The translations under genes were made by a program, and so were the position numbers. The notes beneath the pieces were generated by a model, which was not told the DNA's origin, searched no databases, and saw nothing but the letters and a program-made list of their open reading frames with translations. Shown here one piece after another: positions 7,925 to 20,533 of a DNA stretch of 64,000 nucleotides. Position 1 is the first letter of the stretch, and each line of letters starts with the position of its first letter. Source of the DNA: Sphingomonas yantingensis (GTDB lineage Bacteria > Pseudomonadota > Alphaproteobacteria > Sphingomonadales > Sphingomonadaceae); NCBI RefSeq assembly GCF_014199325.1, contig NZ_JACIJJ010000002.1, positions 124,001 through 188,000 of the forward strand, given 5' to 3'.

Positions 7925-9025
7925 TCACACGTTGAAGCGGAACAGCATCACGTCGCCGTCCTGGACGACATATTCCTTGCCCTCTTGGCGAAGCTTTCCG
8001 GCCTCGCGCGCCCCGGCCTCGCCGTTCAGGCGGACATAGTCGTCGAACGCAATCGTCTCGGCGCGGATGAACCCGCGCTCGAAGTCCGAATGGATCTCGC
8101 CCGCCGCCTGCGGCGCCTTGGCGCCGACCTCCACGGTCCAGGCGCGTGCTTCCTTCGGCCCGACGGTGAAGAAGGTCTGGAGCTTCAGCAGCTTGTACCC
8201 TGCCCGGATCACGCGGGCGAGGCCGGTTTCGGTGAGACCCAGTTCGGCGAGGAACTCCGCGCGATCCTCCGCCGGCATCGTCGCGATCTCCGCCTCGATC
8301 GCAGCGGAGACGACGACCGCCTCGGCCCCCTCGGCCTTCGCCTTTTCGAACACGCGAGCGGAATAGGCGTTACCCTCGGCCGCGTCCTCCTCGTTGACGT
8401 TGCAGACGTAGAGGACGGGCTTGCCGGTCAGCAGCTGTGCCTGTTCCAGGTGCCGTGCCTCGTCGGGGTCACTCGGCACGGCGAGCCGCGCGGGTTTGCC
8501 GTCGCGCAAGAGGTCGAGCGCGCGGCCGAGGATGACGGCGGCGGCCTTGGCCTCCTTGTCGCCCTGCTGCCCCTTCTTGACGAGGTTTGGCACGCGCTTT
8601 TCGAGGCTGTCGAGGTCGGAGAGCATCAATTCGGTCTCGACCGTCTCGGCATCGGCGATCGGATCGACGCGGTTGTCGACATGCTGGATGTCGTCGTTCT
8701 CGAAACAGCGCAGCACGTGGACGATCGCGTCCACCTCGCGGATGTTGCCGAGGAACTGGTTGCCCAGCCCCTCGCCCTTCGACGCGCCGCGGACCAGGCC
8801 GGCGATGTCGACGAAGCCCAATTGCGTCTCGATCACCTTGGCCGACTTGGCGATATCGGCCAGCTTGACCAGCCGCTCGTCGGGGACGGCGACGTTGCCG
8901 ACGTTCGGCTCAATCGTGCAGAAGGGATAATTGGCCGCCTGCGCCGCCGCCGTTTCGGTGAGCGCGTTGAAAAGCGTCGACTTGCCGACGTTCGGAAGCC
9001 CGACGATGCCGCAGCGAAAACCCAT
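7925..9025 (-). CDS. ychF: Redox-regulated ATPase/GTPase YchF (Obg family)
   Basis: A ribosome-associated P-loop NTPase that preferentially binds ATP and is linked to the oxidative stress response. The 366-residue protein starts MGFRCGIVGLPNVGKST, containing the Walker A loop near residues 8-16. It has the G3-like DIAGLVRGAS block, followed by the coiled-coil insertion and a C-terminal TGS-like domain ending FRFNV, as in the family. Length and both ends are typical. A convergent repeat element lies 7 bp past its stop. Confidence 0.97.
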   Translation of the reverse strand: MGFRCGIVGLPNVGKSTLFNALTETAAAQAANYPFCTIEPNVGNVAVPDERLVKLADIAKSAKVIETQLGFVDIAGLVRGASKGEGLGNQFLGNIREVDAIVHVLRCFENDDIQHVDNRVDPIADAETVETELMLSDLDSLEKRVPNLVKKGQQGDKEAKAAAVILGRALDLLRDGKPARLAVPSDPDEARHLEQAQLLTGKPVLYVCNVNEEDAAEGNAYSARVFEKAKAEGAEAVVVSAAIEAEIATMPAEDRAEFLAELGLTETGLARVIRAGYKLLKLQTFFTVGPKEARAWTVEVGAKAPQAAGEIHSDFERGFIRAETIAFDDYVRLNGEAGAREAGKLRQEGKEYVVQDGDVMLFRFNV

Positions 9026-9114
9026 GATGCCGTCTCGATGATGTGAAAGGGAGTTGGCGTCCCGTTAGCGACAAGCGGCGTGCAACGCCAGCATCGCGGG
9101 CGCGTTGGCCCGGC

Positions 9115-9711
9115 ATGAAGATCGTCGAGACATTGAAGGACACGGTTTCGGCGGTCGAGGCGGCGGACCTGCGCGTCACCCGCGCGCTCGCCCCGCACCG
9201 CCACAAGCCCGAGGTACGCGAGGCGGGGCGGTGGAGCGAGATCGCCGACCAGCCGCCGCTGATCGCGATCTCCGCGGGGGTGCTGGTCGCGGGGCTGGTG
9301 ATACGCCGTGCCGGGGTCGCGCGGACGGGCGGCCGGATGCTGGCCGCGCATCTGCTGGCGACGGGCGTGAAGACCACGATCAAGCGATCGATCGACCGCA
9401 CTCGGCCAGACGAGGCGCTGGAGGAGGGCTATCGCGCCGAACCGGGCGACAGCGAGGCGCACGAGCTGTCCTCCTTCCCCTCCGGCCACACCGCAGGCGC
9501 CGTGGCGGTGGCCGAGGCGGTGGCGCGCGAGGCGCCGGCGCTGGCCGCGCCGATGCGGCTCTTCGCGGCGGCGGTGGCGCTGGTACAATTGCCGCGCGCC
9601 AAGCATTTCGTGAGCGACGTGGTGGTCGGTGCGGCGATCGGCTGGGCCAGCGAGCGAGCGGCCTCGGCCGCGATCGATGCGGCCGAGCGGCGGCTTACAT
9701 CCGGTAATTGA
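9115..9711 (+). CDS. PAP2-type phosphatase, membrane protein
   Basis: A 198-residue phosphatidic-acid-phosphatase-like membrane enzyme. All three parts of the PAP2 active site are visible: KRSIDRTRP (about residues 88-96), SFPSGHT (about 120-126) and RAKHFVSDVVVG (about 161-172). Several hydrophobic stretches (about 45-60, 68-82, 128-158) fit membrane embedding. The substrate could be a phospholipid, undecaprenyl pyrophosphate or another lipid phosphate. I chose the ATG at 9115 rather than an in-frame one 72 bases upstream because the upstream part is unlike the family. Its 3' end overlaps the convergent 2OG oxygenase gene by 17 bp. Confidence 0.85.
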   Translation: MKIVETLKDTVSAVEAADLRVTRALAPHRHKPEVREAGRWSEIADQPPLIAISAGVLVAGLVIRRAGVARTGGRMLAAHLLATGVKTTIKRSIDRTRPDEALEEGYRAEPGDSEAHELSSFPSGHTAGAVAVAEAVAREAPALAAPMRLFAAAVALVQLPRAKHFVSDVVVGAAIGWASERAASAAIDAAERRLTSGN

Positions 9712-10297
9712 AGCTCACGCTGATCCGGTCGCTCTTCGCCGCATTCGGCATCACCTCGTGCCGCAGCCAGCTTTCCCACAGGAAGACGCTACCCACCGCC
9801 GGCTCGGCATAGACAAAGGGGCGCAGCGGCTCCGGCGCGTCGTCGGTGCGGCCGGGGGCGGCCATCAGCATCGGCAGTCGGGGGTCCTCTAGCTTCAACG
9901 CGCCCGATCCCGGCGGCACGGCGATATAGACGGTGCCGGACACGACGCTGTGCGGATGGATATGCCCCGAATGCGTGCCGCCGGGCTTCAGGACGTTCAC
10001 CCACAGGCTGTCGAGCTTGAGCCGCCCGCCGAGATCGAACGCGCAATCGCGCGCGAACGCTGCCACATGCTTGTCGAGCGCGCGCTTCAGGTCGGCAAAC
10101 ACCGGATCGCGCACCGGCAGGTCGTCGAGCGACGCATAGCTCGTATAGCCGCGATAGCCGTTCGCCTTCGACCAGCCGCGGCCGGCGCGGTCGTCCTCGG
10201 CCAGCGCGCGGACGCTCGCCTCGACCTCGGCGATCAGGTCGGCGTCGTCGATACGACCTTCGTAGAATTGTGTGGCGAAGAGCGAGCGGCTGGGCAT
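9695..10297 (-). CDS. Putative 2OG-Fe(II) oxygenase (TIGR02466-like)
   Basis: A 200-residue cytosolic protein of the putative 2-oxoglutarate/Fe(II) oxygenase group known from marine phages and alphaproteobacteria. Possible iron ligands are in THSGHIHPHSVVSG (about residues 112-125) and WLRHEVMPN near residue 183. The N terminus MPSRSLFATQFYEG and the conserved segment DSLWVNVLKPGG (about 99-110) fit the group. The substrate is unknown. The start at 10297 is chosen over an upstream ATG at 10369 because the extra 24 residues are encoded within a palindromic repeat. Its end overlaps the PAP2 gene by 17 bp on the other strand. Confidence 0.82.
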   Translation of the reverse strand: MPSRSLFATQFYEGRIDDADLIAEVEASVRALAEDDRAGRGWSKANGYRGYTSYASLDDLPVRDPVFADLKRALDKHVAAFARDCAFDLGGRLKLDSLWVNVLKPGGTHSGHIHPHSVVSGTVYIAVPPGSGALKLEDPRLPMLMAAPGRTDDAPEPLRPFVYAEPAVGSVFLWESWLRHEVMPNAAKSDRISVSFNYRM

Positions 10298-10328
10298 GGG
10301 CGGGCGTTTAGAACAGTCGCATCGCTCC

Positions 10329-10447
10329 GTCACCCCGCGGCCGGAAGAAGAAGCGGGACCCCGGATCAAGTCCGGGGATACGTGGCTGGGGAAGGAATGG
10401 CCTAACCGCTACGTCATCCCGGGCTCGACCTGGGATCCCGCTTCTTC
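10329..10447. repeat. Palindromic intergenic repeats, GTCACCCC/GTCATCCC type, with an adjacent half element
   Basis: GTCACCCC at 10329 pairs with CCGGATCAAGTCCGGGG near 10375. A second unit, GTCATCCCGGGCTCGACCTGGGATCCCGCTTCTT, follows at 10413-10447. The elements fill most of the gap between the 2OG oxygenase start and the pobA stop, and share the GCTTCTT / AAGAAGC module with the other copies in the window. Confidence 0.8.
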
Positions 10448-10451
10448 CCCC

Positions 10452-12643
<2,192 letters not shown>

Positions 12644-12688
12644 GCGAACCTCTCCCTTGTCGGACGGTTCGCTGGTGCCGCGCGGCTG

Positions 12689-12709
12689 GCTATCGCGCCA
12701 ATCGGTAGC
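12689..12709. promoter_or_regulatory. Candidate operator upstream of ligJ-pobA
   Basis: GCTATCG-CGCCAAT-CGGTAGC is a 7-bp inverted repeat with one mismatch and a 7-base spacer, centred about 55 bp upstream of the ligJ start in the 75-bp gap after the LysR gene. Position and symmetry suit a regulator site, but it does not closely match the palindromes at 13939 and 13964. Confidence 0.3.
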
Positions 12710-12718
12710 GGCGTTCCA

Positions 12719-13930
12719 TTATTGATTCGCCGAAAGTGTGCGCGTCGCGGCCAGCTCGCGAAGGCTGGCGATGAAACGCGCCTGCGACTGTGTGGGGTGC
12801 CAGGCGGCGCGGGTGGTGATGCCGATGACGCGCGTGCTGCCGGGCACATCGGCGATGCGGGTGAGGATGCCCGCCTCGATCTCCACCCACAACTGCTCGG
12901 GCGAAAGCAGCGTTAGGTAATCGCCCTCGCGCATCAGATTGCGCAGCATCATCACCGATCCGCACTCGATGCGGACGGGGGGCAGCGGCAGGCCGGCGAA
13001 CAGCCCTTCCCACAGCGCACGCAGCGGCGTGCCCGCTCGAGGCACCAGCCAAGGCTGCCGCGCGAGCGTCGCCGCATCGGGTGCCGTGCCCGCAAGCGGG
13101 TGCCCGGCCCGGCCGAAGATGGCAAGGCGATCGACCAGCAACGCTTCCTGCGCAATGTCCGGCCCCGGCGAGGGATCGCGGATCGCCCCGACCAGCAGAT
13201 CGAACTCGCCGTCGCGCAGGGGTTCGAGCAGTTCCGCATGCGACCCCTCCGCCACGTCGAACGCGACACCCGGTTCGGCGGCGTGGAAGCGCGCGATCGC
13301 GGTGGGGAGCAGCCAGGCGCGGGCGAGCGGCATCGCCCCGATCGCGATCCGCCCCTCGTCCCGCCCGTCGATCGCCGCGATCTCCTCGACAGCGGCGCGC
13401 AGTTCGCCGAGCGCGAGGCGACACGCGCGGGCGAGGCGGATGCCCGCCGCGGTCAGCGCGACGCCGCGCCCGCGCCGCTCGACCAGGACCACGCCACAGA
13501 TGCGCTCGACGTCGCGGATCGCACGGTGGATTGCTGGCTGCGACACCCCCGTCGCGGCGGCGGCGGCGACGTAGCTGCCCCCGCGCGCGATCGCGACCAG
13601 TGCGCGAAGCTGGGCCATCGTGAGCAGCAGGTCGGCCCTTGCGAAGCCACGCGTGCCCTTGCGCAGCCCTTTCATCGCGTCGGCCAGCAACCGCTGTACC
13701 GCCTCCACCCGGGCAGCGAGCGCGAGGCCGGCGAGGGTGGGCGTCATCCCGTCGGGCCGACGCGTGAACAGCGAGGTCTGGAGCGCCGCTTCCAGCCGGG
13801 CGAGCCCCTGTGTCAGCGCCGGCTGCGACAGGTTGATCGCGTCGGCGGCGGCGATGACGGTCCCCGTCTCGACCACCGCGAGCGCGGCGCGCAGGTGGCG
13901 CAGGTTGAGGTCGTGGACGGGCGTGCTCAT
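12719..13930 (-). CDS. LysR-type regulator with two N-terminal HTH domains, lig/pob island
   Basis: A 403-residue regulator, about 100 residues longer than normal LysR proteins. It has a first winged HTH (about residues 8-66, with INLSQPALTQGLARLE and TRRPDGMTPTLAG), a linker, and a second complete LysR HTH (about 103-162, with TGVSQPAIHRAIRDVE and ERRGRGVALTAAG). A LysR effector-binding domain follows (about 173-390, from GRIAIGAMPLARAW). The start at 13930 sets the first HTH at the usual distance from the N terminus. It lies between ligJ-pobA and ligKUI and is likely their regulator, with protocatechuate-pathway intermediates as plausible effectors. The tandem HTH layout is unusual and raises the question of paired-site binding. 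Confidence 0.88.
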   Translation of the reverse strand: MSTPVHDLNLRHLRAALAVVETGTVIAAADAINLSQPALTQGLARLEAALQTSLFTRRPDGMTPTLAGLALAARVEAVQRLLADAMKGLRKGTRGFARADLLLTMAQLRALVAIARGGSYVAAAAATGVSQPAIHRAIRDVERICGVVLVERRGRGVALTAAGIRLARACRLALGELRAAVEEIAAIDGRDEGRIAIGAMPLARAWLLPTAIARFHAAEPGVAFDVAEGSHAELLEPLRDGEFDLLVGAIRDPSPGPDIAQEALLVDRLAIFGRAGHPLAGTAPDAATLARQPWLVPRAGTPLRALWEGLFAGLPLPPVRIECGSVMMLRNLMREGDYLTLLSPEQLWVEIEAGILTRIADVPGSTRVIGITTRAAWHPTQSQARFIASLRELAATRTLSANQ

Positions 13931-13938
13931 CCCCGGAC

Positions 13939-13953
13939 ATAAGCGAAACTTAT
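13939..13953. promoter_or_regulatory. LysR-type T-N11-A palindrome
   Basis: ATAAGCGAAACTTAT is a perfect 5-bp inverted repeat in the LTTR T-N11-A form. It lies 9 bp upstream of the double-HTH LysR start and about 80 bp upstream of ligK, in the divergent control region. This is the normal location for an autoregulatory/activation site. Confidence 0.6.
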
Positions 13954-13963
13954 GCCCCGATGG

Positions 13964-13976
13964 CAATTCAGAATTG
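13964..13976. promoter_or_regulatory. Second palindrome in the LysR-ligK control region
   Basis: CAATTC-A-GAATTG is a perfect 6-bp inverted repeat around a single base. Its centre is 24 bp from the centre of the T-N11-A site at 13939. The close spacing of two different palindromes is of interest because the regulator has two DNA-binding domains. Assignment as an operator is inference. Confidence 0.45.
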
Positions 13977-14033
13977 TGGCGTCCGGTGGCGGGGGGCAGG
14001 ACGGGCGGGTAACTTCGGACAGGAGCGGATCGG

Positions 14034-14697
14034 ATGGGCGTCGTCGTGCAGCATATCGAGCGCGCGGACCTCTCGGTGATCGACGGGCTTGCCGCCGCGG
14101 GCGTGGCGACGGTGCACGAGGCGCAGGGGCGAACCGGCCTGATGGCACCGCACATGCGCCCGATCTACGCCGGCGCGCGGATCGCCGGATCGGCGGTGAC
14201 GATCTCGGCCCCGCCTGGCGACAACTGGATGGTGCATGTCGCGATCGAGCAACTGCGCGAGGGCGATATTCTCGTGCTTGCGCCCACCAGCCCCTGCACC
14301 GACGGCTATTTCGGCGACCTGCTCGCGACCTCCGCGATGGCGCGCGGGTGCCGTGGGCTGGTGATCGACGCGGGCGTGCGCGACGTGCGCGACCTGACCG
14401 CGATGGGCTTCCCCGTCTGGTCGAAGGCGGTGCACGCGCAGGGGACGGTGAAGGCAGTGCTCGGATCGGTCAACGTGCCCGTCGTCGCGGCGAACGCGCT
14501 GGTGAACCCCGGCGACGTGATCGTTGCCGACGACGACGGCGTCTGCATCGTCCCCCGCGCAGAAGCCGCTGCGGTGCTGGAGAGGGCGCAGGCGCGAGAG
14601 GCGGCGGAGGAGGCGAAGCGGGTGCGGCTGGCAGCGGGCGAACTCGGTCTCGACATCTACAACATGCGCGGCAAGCTCGAGGCGATGGGGCTGAAAT

Positions 14698-14705
<8 letters not shown>
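14034..14705 (+). CDS. ligK: 4-carboxy-4-hydroxy-2-oxoadipate aldolase / oxaloacetate decarboxylase
   Basis: The last enzyme of protocatechuate 4,5-cleavage: it splits 4-carboxy-4-hydroxy-2-oxoadipate to pyruvate and oxaloacetate and also decarboxylates oxaloacetate. The 223-residue protein is of the RraA-like class II aldolase fold. It shows [16 protein letters not shown] (about residues 50-65), the phosphate/carboxylate-binding [11 protein letters not shown] (about 90-100) and [12 protein letters not shown] (about 111-122, with the Arg-Asp pair of the active site). Length and context favour LigK over the RNase E regulator RraA. The following ligU start overlaps its end by 8 bases. Confidence 0.93.
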
Positions 14706-16625
<1,920 letters not shown>

Positions 16626-16634
16626 TCCTCGTCC

Positions 16635-16719
16635 GTCATCCCGGTCCTGAACCGGGATCCCGCTTCTTGACCCTAGAAAAGTAAGAAGCGGAACTCCGGA
16701 TCAAGTCTGGGGTGATGAC
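16635..16719. repeat. Paired palindromic intergenic repeat, GTCATCCC type
   Basis: GTCATCCCGGTCCTGAACCGGGATCCCGCTTCTT is mirrored by AAGAAGCGGAACTCCGG...GGGGTGATGAC. It fills the gap between the convergent ends of ligI and the M28 peptidase gene, where it could act as a two-way transcription stop. Confidence 0.85.
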
Positions 16720-16722
16720 GGG

Positions 16723-18357
16723 TTATTGTCCCGACCGGCTCTTGTCGCGGATCGCGCGGAATTCGTCGCCGGGCTTCCAGTTCGGCCATTCGGTCGTGCT
16801 CGCCAGCGCCCGTCCGACCGCGGCATAGAGGTCGAGGTCGCGCTGCACGCCCGCATAGTTCCAGTTCGGGTCGAACTCGTCCTTCGGCCCGTGATAGGCG
16901 TTCTTCTCATAGGCTTCGGCATAGGCCTTGCCCGCCGCCTTGCCACCTTGGACCAGATCGTCGCCGCCGTCGAAATACAGCATCGGTACGCCGTGCTTCG
17001 CCAGGCTGAAATGGTCGGAGCGATAGTAGAAGCCCTTTTCGGGCGTGGGTTCGGGCGAGGCGACGCGGCCCTGCGCGGCGAGCGCGCGGGTGAGGTAGCC
17101 GTCGAGGTCCGACTTGCCATAGCCGACGACGACGACGTTCTTCGCCGGCCCCGCCATCGAAAGCGCATCCATGTTGACCCCGCCCACGGTCTTGGCGTGG
17201 GGGAAGACCGGGTTCCTGCCGTAATAGTCGCTGCCGAGCAGGCCCGATTCTTCGCCCGTCACCGCGACGAACACCTGGCTGCGCGGGGTCGCGCCCTTCG
17301 CCGCCTCTTCCTTGGCGATCGCGATCAGTGCGGCGGTGCCGGTGGCATTGTCGATCGCCCCGTTGCAGATGTCGTCGCCGTCGGGCGCCGCCTCGCACCG
17401 GCCGAGATGGTCCCAGTGCGCGGTATAGAGCACCACCTCGTCGGGATGCTGCGTGCCGGGCAGGATGCCGATCACGTTCTTCGAGGCATGGCGGCGGACC
17501 TGCATGTCGAAGCCGACATTGGCCTTCACGCCGGTCAGCGGCACCGCCTTGAACCCCTTGACCTTGGCGGCGGCGGCAAGCCGGTCGAAGTCCTGCCCCG
17601 CGCGTGCGAACAGCGCCTTTGCCTGTGCATCTTGGATCCAGCCGATCGCCGCGCTCTGGCTCGCGCCGTCGTCCTTCGATGCTGCGACCTGCTGCGCGCC
17701 CGTCCAGCTCGACTGGACGACGTTCCAGCCATAGGCGGCGGGCTGCGTCTGATGGACGATCAGCGCGGCGGCGGCGCCCTGCCGCGCGGCTTCCTCGAAC
17801 TTGTAGGTCCAGCGCCCGTAATAGGTCATCGCCCGCCCGCCGAACGGCCCCTTCAGGTCGGGCGTCTGCCAGTCGGGATCGTTGACGAGGATGACGACGG
17901 TCTTGCCGCGGACGTCGAGCCCGGCATAGTCGTTCCATCCCCGTTCCGGCGCGTTGATGCCGTAGCCGACGAACACCACGTCCGACGCCTTCACGTCCAC
18001 CCGCGGGGTCACGCGATAGCTGCCGACGACCATCTGCGGGCCGTATGCGAGCGACTGTGCCGCCCCCGTGCCGCCGGTGAAGGTCAGCGGGGTCACGTTC
18101 TTCGCGGTCAATTCGACCATCGGCACGTCCTGGAACCACGACCCCTTGTTGCCCGGCTTAAGCCCCGCCGCCTTGAACTGTTCGACGAGGAAGGCGAGCG
18201 TCTTTTCCTCGCCCGCGGTGCCCGGCGCGCGGCCCTCATAGTCGTCCGACGAAAGCGTCTTCACCGCTTCGCGGAACGTGTCGATCGGCACCGTCTGGGC
18301 GGCGGCAGGCACGGCGAAGGCGAGAGCGATCAGGGGCAGGGGGGCGAGGCGACGCAT
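16723..18357 (-). CDS. Exported M28 family zinc metallopeptidase
   Basis: A 544-residue secreted aminopeptidase/carboxypeptidase-like enzyme. A Sec signal (MRRLAPLPLIALAFAVPAAAQ) is followed by a PA-domain-like insertion (about residues 120-260) and the M28 catalytic domain. Metal-site motifs are intact: YTAHWDHLG (about 316-324), NGAIDNATG (about 338-346), VTGEESGLLGS (about 370-380), NMDALS and YYRSDHFSLAKHG (about 445-457). I chose 18357 because GGAAAG lies seven bases upstream and the signal peptide starts there; in-frame ATGs occur at 18372 and 18417. It is divergent from an S9 peptidase gene, and both likely serve peptide breakdown in the periplasm. Confidence 0.9.
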   Translation of the reverse strand: MRRLAPLPLIALAFAVPAAAQTVPIDTFREAVKTLSSDDYEGRAPGTAGEEKTLAFLVEQFKAAGLKPGNKGSWFQDVPMVELTAKNVTPLTFTGGTGAAQSLAYGPQMVVGSYRVTPRVDVKASDVVFVGYGINAPERGWNDYAGLDVRGKTVVILVNDPDWQTPDLKGPFGGRAMTYYGRWTYKFEEAARQGAAAALIVHQTQPAAYGWNVVQSSWTGAQQVAASKDDGASQSAAIGWIQDAQAKALFARAGQDFDRLAAAAKVKGFKAVPLTGVKANVGFDMQVRRHASKNVIGILPGTQHPDEVVLYTAHWDHLGRCEAAPDGDDICNGAIDNATGTAALIAIAKEEAAKGATPRSQVFVAVTGEESGLLGSDYYGRNPVFPHAKTVGGVNMDALSMAGPAKNVVVVGYGKSDLDGYLTRALAAQGRVASPEPTPEKGFYYRSDHFSLAKHGVPMLYFDGGDDLVQGGKAAGKAYAEAYEKNAYHGPKDEFDPNWNYAGVQRDLDLYAAVGRALASTTEWPNWKPGDEFRAIRDKSRSGQ

Positions 18358-18489
18358 CGGCACACTTTCCATGGAAGAGGGATGGGCGGGTTTCGCACCG
18401 CCGCGCCTGCGGGGCAAGCGGGCTGCTTGCCAAGCGACGGGGCCTGCGCCAACCTGTTCGCGGGGAACGAAAAACGGGGGAGTTGGACG

Positions 18490-20454
18490 ATGCGGTGCAT
18501 GATGGCGGGAGCTGCGATGGCAGCGCTCGTGATGGGTACGGGCGTCGCCCGCGCCGAGCCGGACAAGCTGGCGGTCGCCTTCGGCGCGCGCGAGAATATC
18601 GAGAACGGCAGCCTGTCGCCCGACGGGACCAAGCTTGCCTTCATCAGCCCGTCAAAGGGGCAGGGGGCGGTGATCCTCGTCCTCGACGTGACGGACGAGA
18701 ATGCCAAGCCGATGATCATCGGCGGGTTCGACGGCAAGCCCGAGCGGCTGTCCGGCTGTCGCTGGGTTGGATCGAGCCGGCTGATGTGCACCATCTATGG
18801 TATCGTCCGCGTCGACGGGGGTGAGATCGCCTACAGCTCGCGCATCTTCGCGATCGATTCGGACGGCAAGAATCCGAAAGGGATGCCGATGCCGCGCGGC
18901 GTCGGCATCGCGCTGTCGAGCGGGTCGGTGATCGACTGGAATCCGGGCGTCGAGAACAGCGTCCTCCTGATGCGTCAGCAACTGGGCGACGGCAATGCCG
19001 ACGGCATGGGGCGCGGCGGCTACCGCGTCGATCGGGTCGACACGCTGTCGCTGAAGATCTCACCGGTCGAGCGCGCCGATGCCGATGCGCGCGAATACAT
19101 CACCGACGGCGCCGGACGGGTGCGGATCATCGGGCGGGTGAAGACCGATACCGCCTCGGGCTACGACATGCCGGGCCGCAACTATTTCTACCGCGCCGCG
19201 GGGTCGGACCGCTGGAGCGCGCTCAGCACCGTCGACGGCGACGGCAACGGCTTCGACCCGTACGGCGTCGATGCCGCGACCAACATCGCCTATGGCCTCA
19301 AGCGCACCGACGGGCGCCTCGCCGCCTACAGCAAGGCGCTCGACGGATCGGGTGCCGAGAAGCTGGTCTTCGCGCACCCCGATGTCGATGTGTCGAGCTT
19401 CGCGACGATCGGCCGGCGCGGGCGGATCGTCGGGGTCAATTACGTGACCGATCGCCGGCAGGTGCAGTATTTCGATCCCGCGCTCGCCAAGCTCGCCGCC
19501 AGCCTTGCCAAGGCGTTGCCGGAGACGCCGATCATCCGCTTCCTCGATTCGAGCGAGGACGAGAATGTGATGCTGCTCTGGGCGGGCGCCGACACCAATC
19601 CGGGGCGCTATTACCTGTTCGATCGCAAGGGGCGAAAGCTGCACCCGATCGCCAGCGACCGCCCCGACCTGTCGGGCATGAAGCTCGCGGCGATGCGGCC
19701 GATGGTCTATCCGGCCGCGGACGGGACGAAGATCCCCGGCTATCTGACGCTGCCGCCCGGCCATGATAGCGCGAAGGGGCTGCCCGCGATCGTCATGCCG
19801 CATGGCGGCCCCGGCGCGCGCGACGTGTGGGGCTTCGACTGGCTGGCACAGTTCTTCGCGGCCAAGGGCTATGCCGTGCTCCAGCCCAATTTCCGCGGCT
19901 CCACCGGCTATGGCGACGCGTGGTTTCAAAAGAACGGGTTCAAGGGCTGGAAGACCGCGATCGGCGACGTCAACGATGCGGGCAAGTGGCTGGTGGCCGA
20001 GGGGGCCGATGCCGGCCGGCTCGGCATCTTCGGCTGGTCCTATGGCGGCTATGCCGCGCTCCAGTCCGCGGTGCTCGATCCCGACCTGTTCAAGGCGATC
20101 ATCGCAGTCGCGCCCGTTACCGACCTGTCGCGCCTGCGCCGGGAGGGGGAGATGTTTTCGAACTACAAGATCATGCGCGACTTCATCGGCGAGGGGCCGC
20201 ACCTGGCCGAAGGGTCGCCGACGCGCCACGCCGACCGCTTCAAGGCGCCCGTCCTGATGTTCCACGGCGATCTCGACCGCAATGTCGGCGTCGCGCAGGC
20301 AAAGGCGATGCAGTCGAAGCTGAAGGGCGCGGGCAAGAGGAGCGAGCTCGTCGTCTACGAAGGGCTCGACCATTATCTCGAGGATGGCGAGGTCCGCGCG
20401 GCGATGCTGGCCAAGGCGGGCGCGTTCTTCGACGCCGCGATGCCCGCGAAATAG
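18490..20454 (+). CDS. Exported S9 family (prolyl oligopeptidase-like) peptidase
   Basis: A 654-residue serine peptidase with a signal peptide (cleavage near ARA-EP, residue about 22), an N-terminal beta-propeller-like part (about 40-390) and a C-terminal alpha/beta hydrolase domain. The catalytic triad is visible: Ser517 in GWSYGGYAA, Asp596 in HGDLDRNVG and His628 in GLDHYLE. The oxyanion-side HGGPGARD motif lies near residue 438. The start at 18490 fits the signal peptide; the same frame is open far upstream opposite the M28 gene, but that is not coding. It is transcribed away from the M28 peptidase, with 132 bp between starts. Confidence 0.9.
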   Translation: MRCMMAGAAMAALVMGTGVARAEPDKLAVAFGARENIENGSLSPDGTKLAFISPSKGQGAVILVLDVTDENAKPMIIGGFDGKPERLSGCRWVGSSRLMCTIYGIVRVDGGEIAYSSRIFAIDSDGKNPKGMPMPRGVGIALSSGSVIDWNPGVENSVLLMRQQLGDGNADGMGRGGYRVDRVDTLSLKISPVERADADAREYITDGAGRVRIIGRVKTDTASGYDMPGRNYFYRAAGSDRWSALSTVDGDGNGFDPYGVDAATNIAYGLKRTDGRLAAYSKALDGSGAEKLVFAHPDVDVSSFATIGRRGRIVGVNYVTDRRQVQYFDPALAKLAASLAKALPETPIIRFLDSSEDENVMLLWAGADTNPGRYYLFDRKGRKLHPIASDRPDLSGMKLAAMRPMVYPAADGTKIPGYLTLPPGHDSAKGLPAIVMPHGGPGARDVWGFDWLAQFFAAKGYAVLQPNFRGSTGYGDAWFQKNGFKGWKTAIGDVNDAGKWLVAEGADAGRLGIFGWSYGGYAALQSAVLDPDLFKAIIAVAPVTDLSRLRREGEMFSNYKIMRDFIGEGPHLAEGSPTRHADRFKAPVLMFHGDLDRNVGVAQAKAMQSKLKGAGKRSELVVYEGLDHYLEDGEVRAAMLAKAGAFFDAAMPAK

Positions 20455-20460
20455 ACACGA

Positions 20461-20497
20461 AAAAGGGTGGCGTCCCGGAGGATGCCGCCCCTTTTCT
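20461..20497 (+). terminator. Terminator after the S9 peptidase gene
   Basis: AAAAGGGTGGCGTC and GATGCCGCCCCTTTT form an imperfect stem with GT pairs and end in a short T run. The flanking A run and T run would also let it work on the opposite strand. Confidence 0.65.
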
Positions 20498-20533
20498 GTT
20501 TCGTGAGCGCCGCGGCGGAGCCGCGTCGTCGGA

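Noticed and set aside
6575..9046. An 823-codon plus-strand open frame opposite the phosphodiesterase and ychF
   Set aside because: It runs across two well-supported minus-strand genes and an intergenic repeat, and the product resembles no family.
16726..18489. Upstream extension of the S9 peptidase frame to more than 1200 codons
   Set aside because: The extra part is antisense to the M28 peptidase gene; the signal peptide places the start at 18490.
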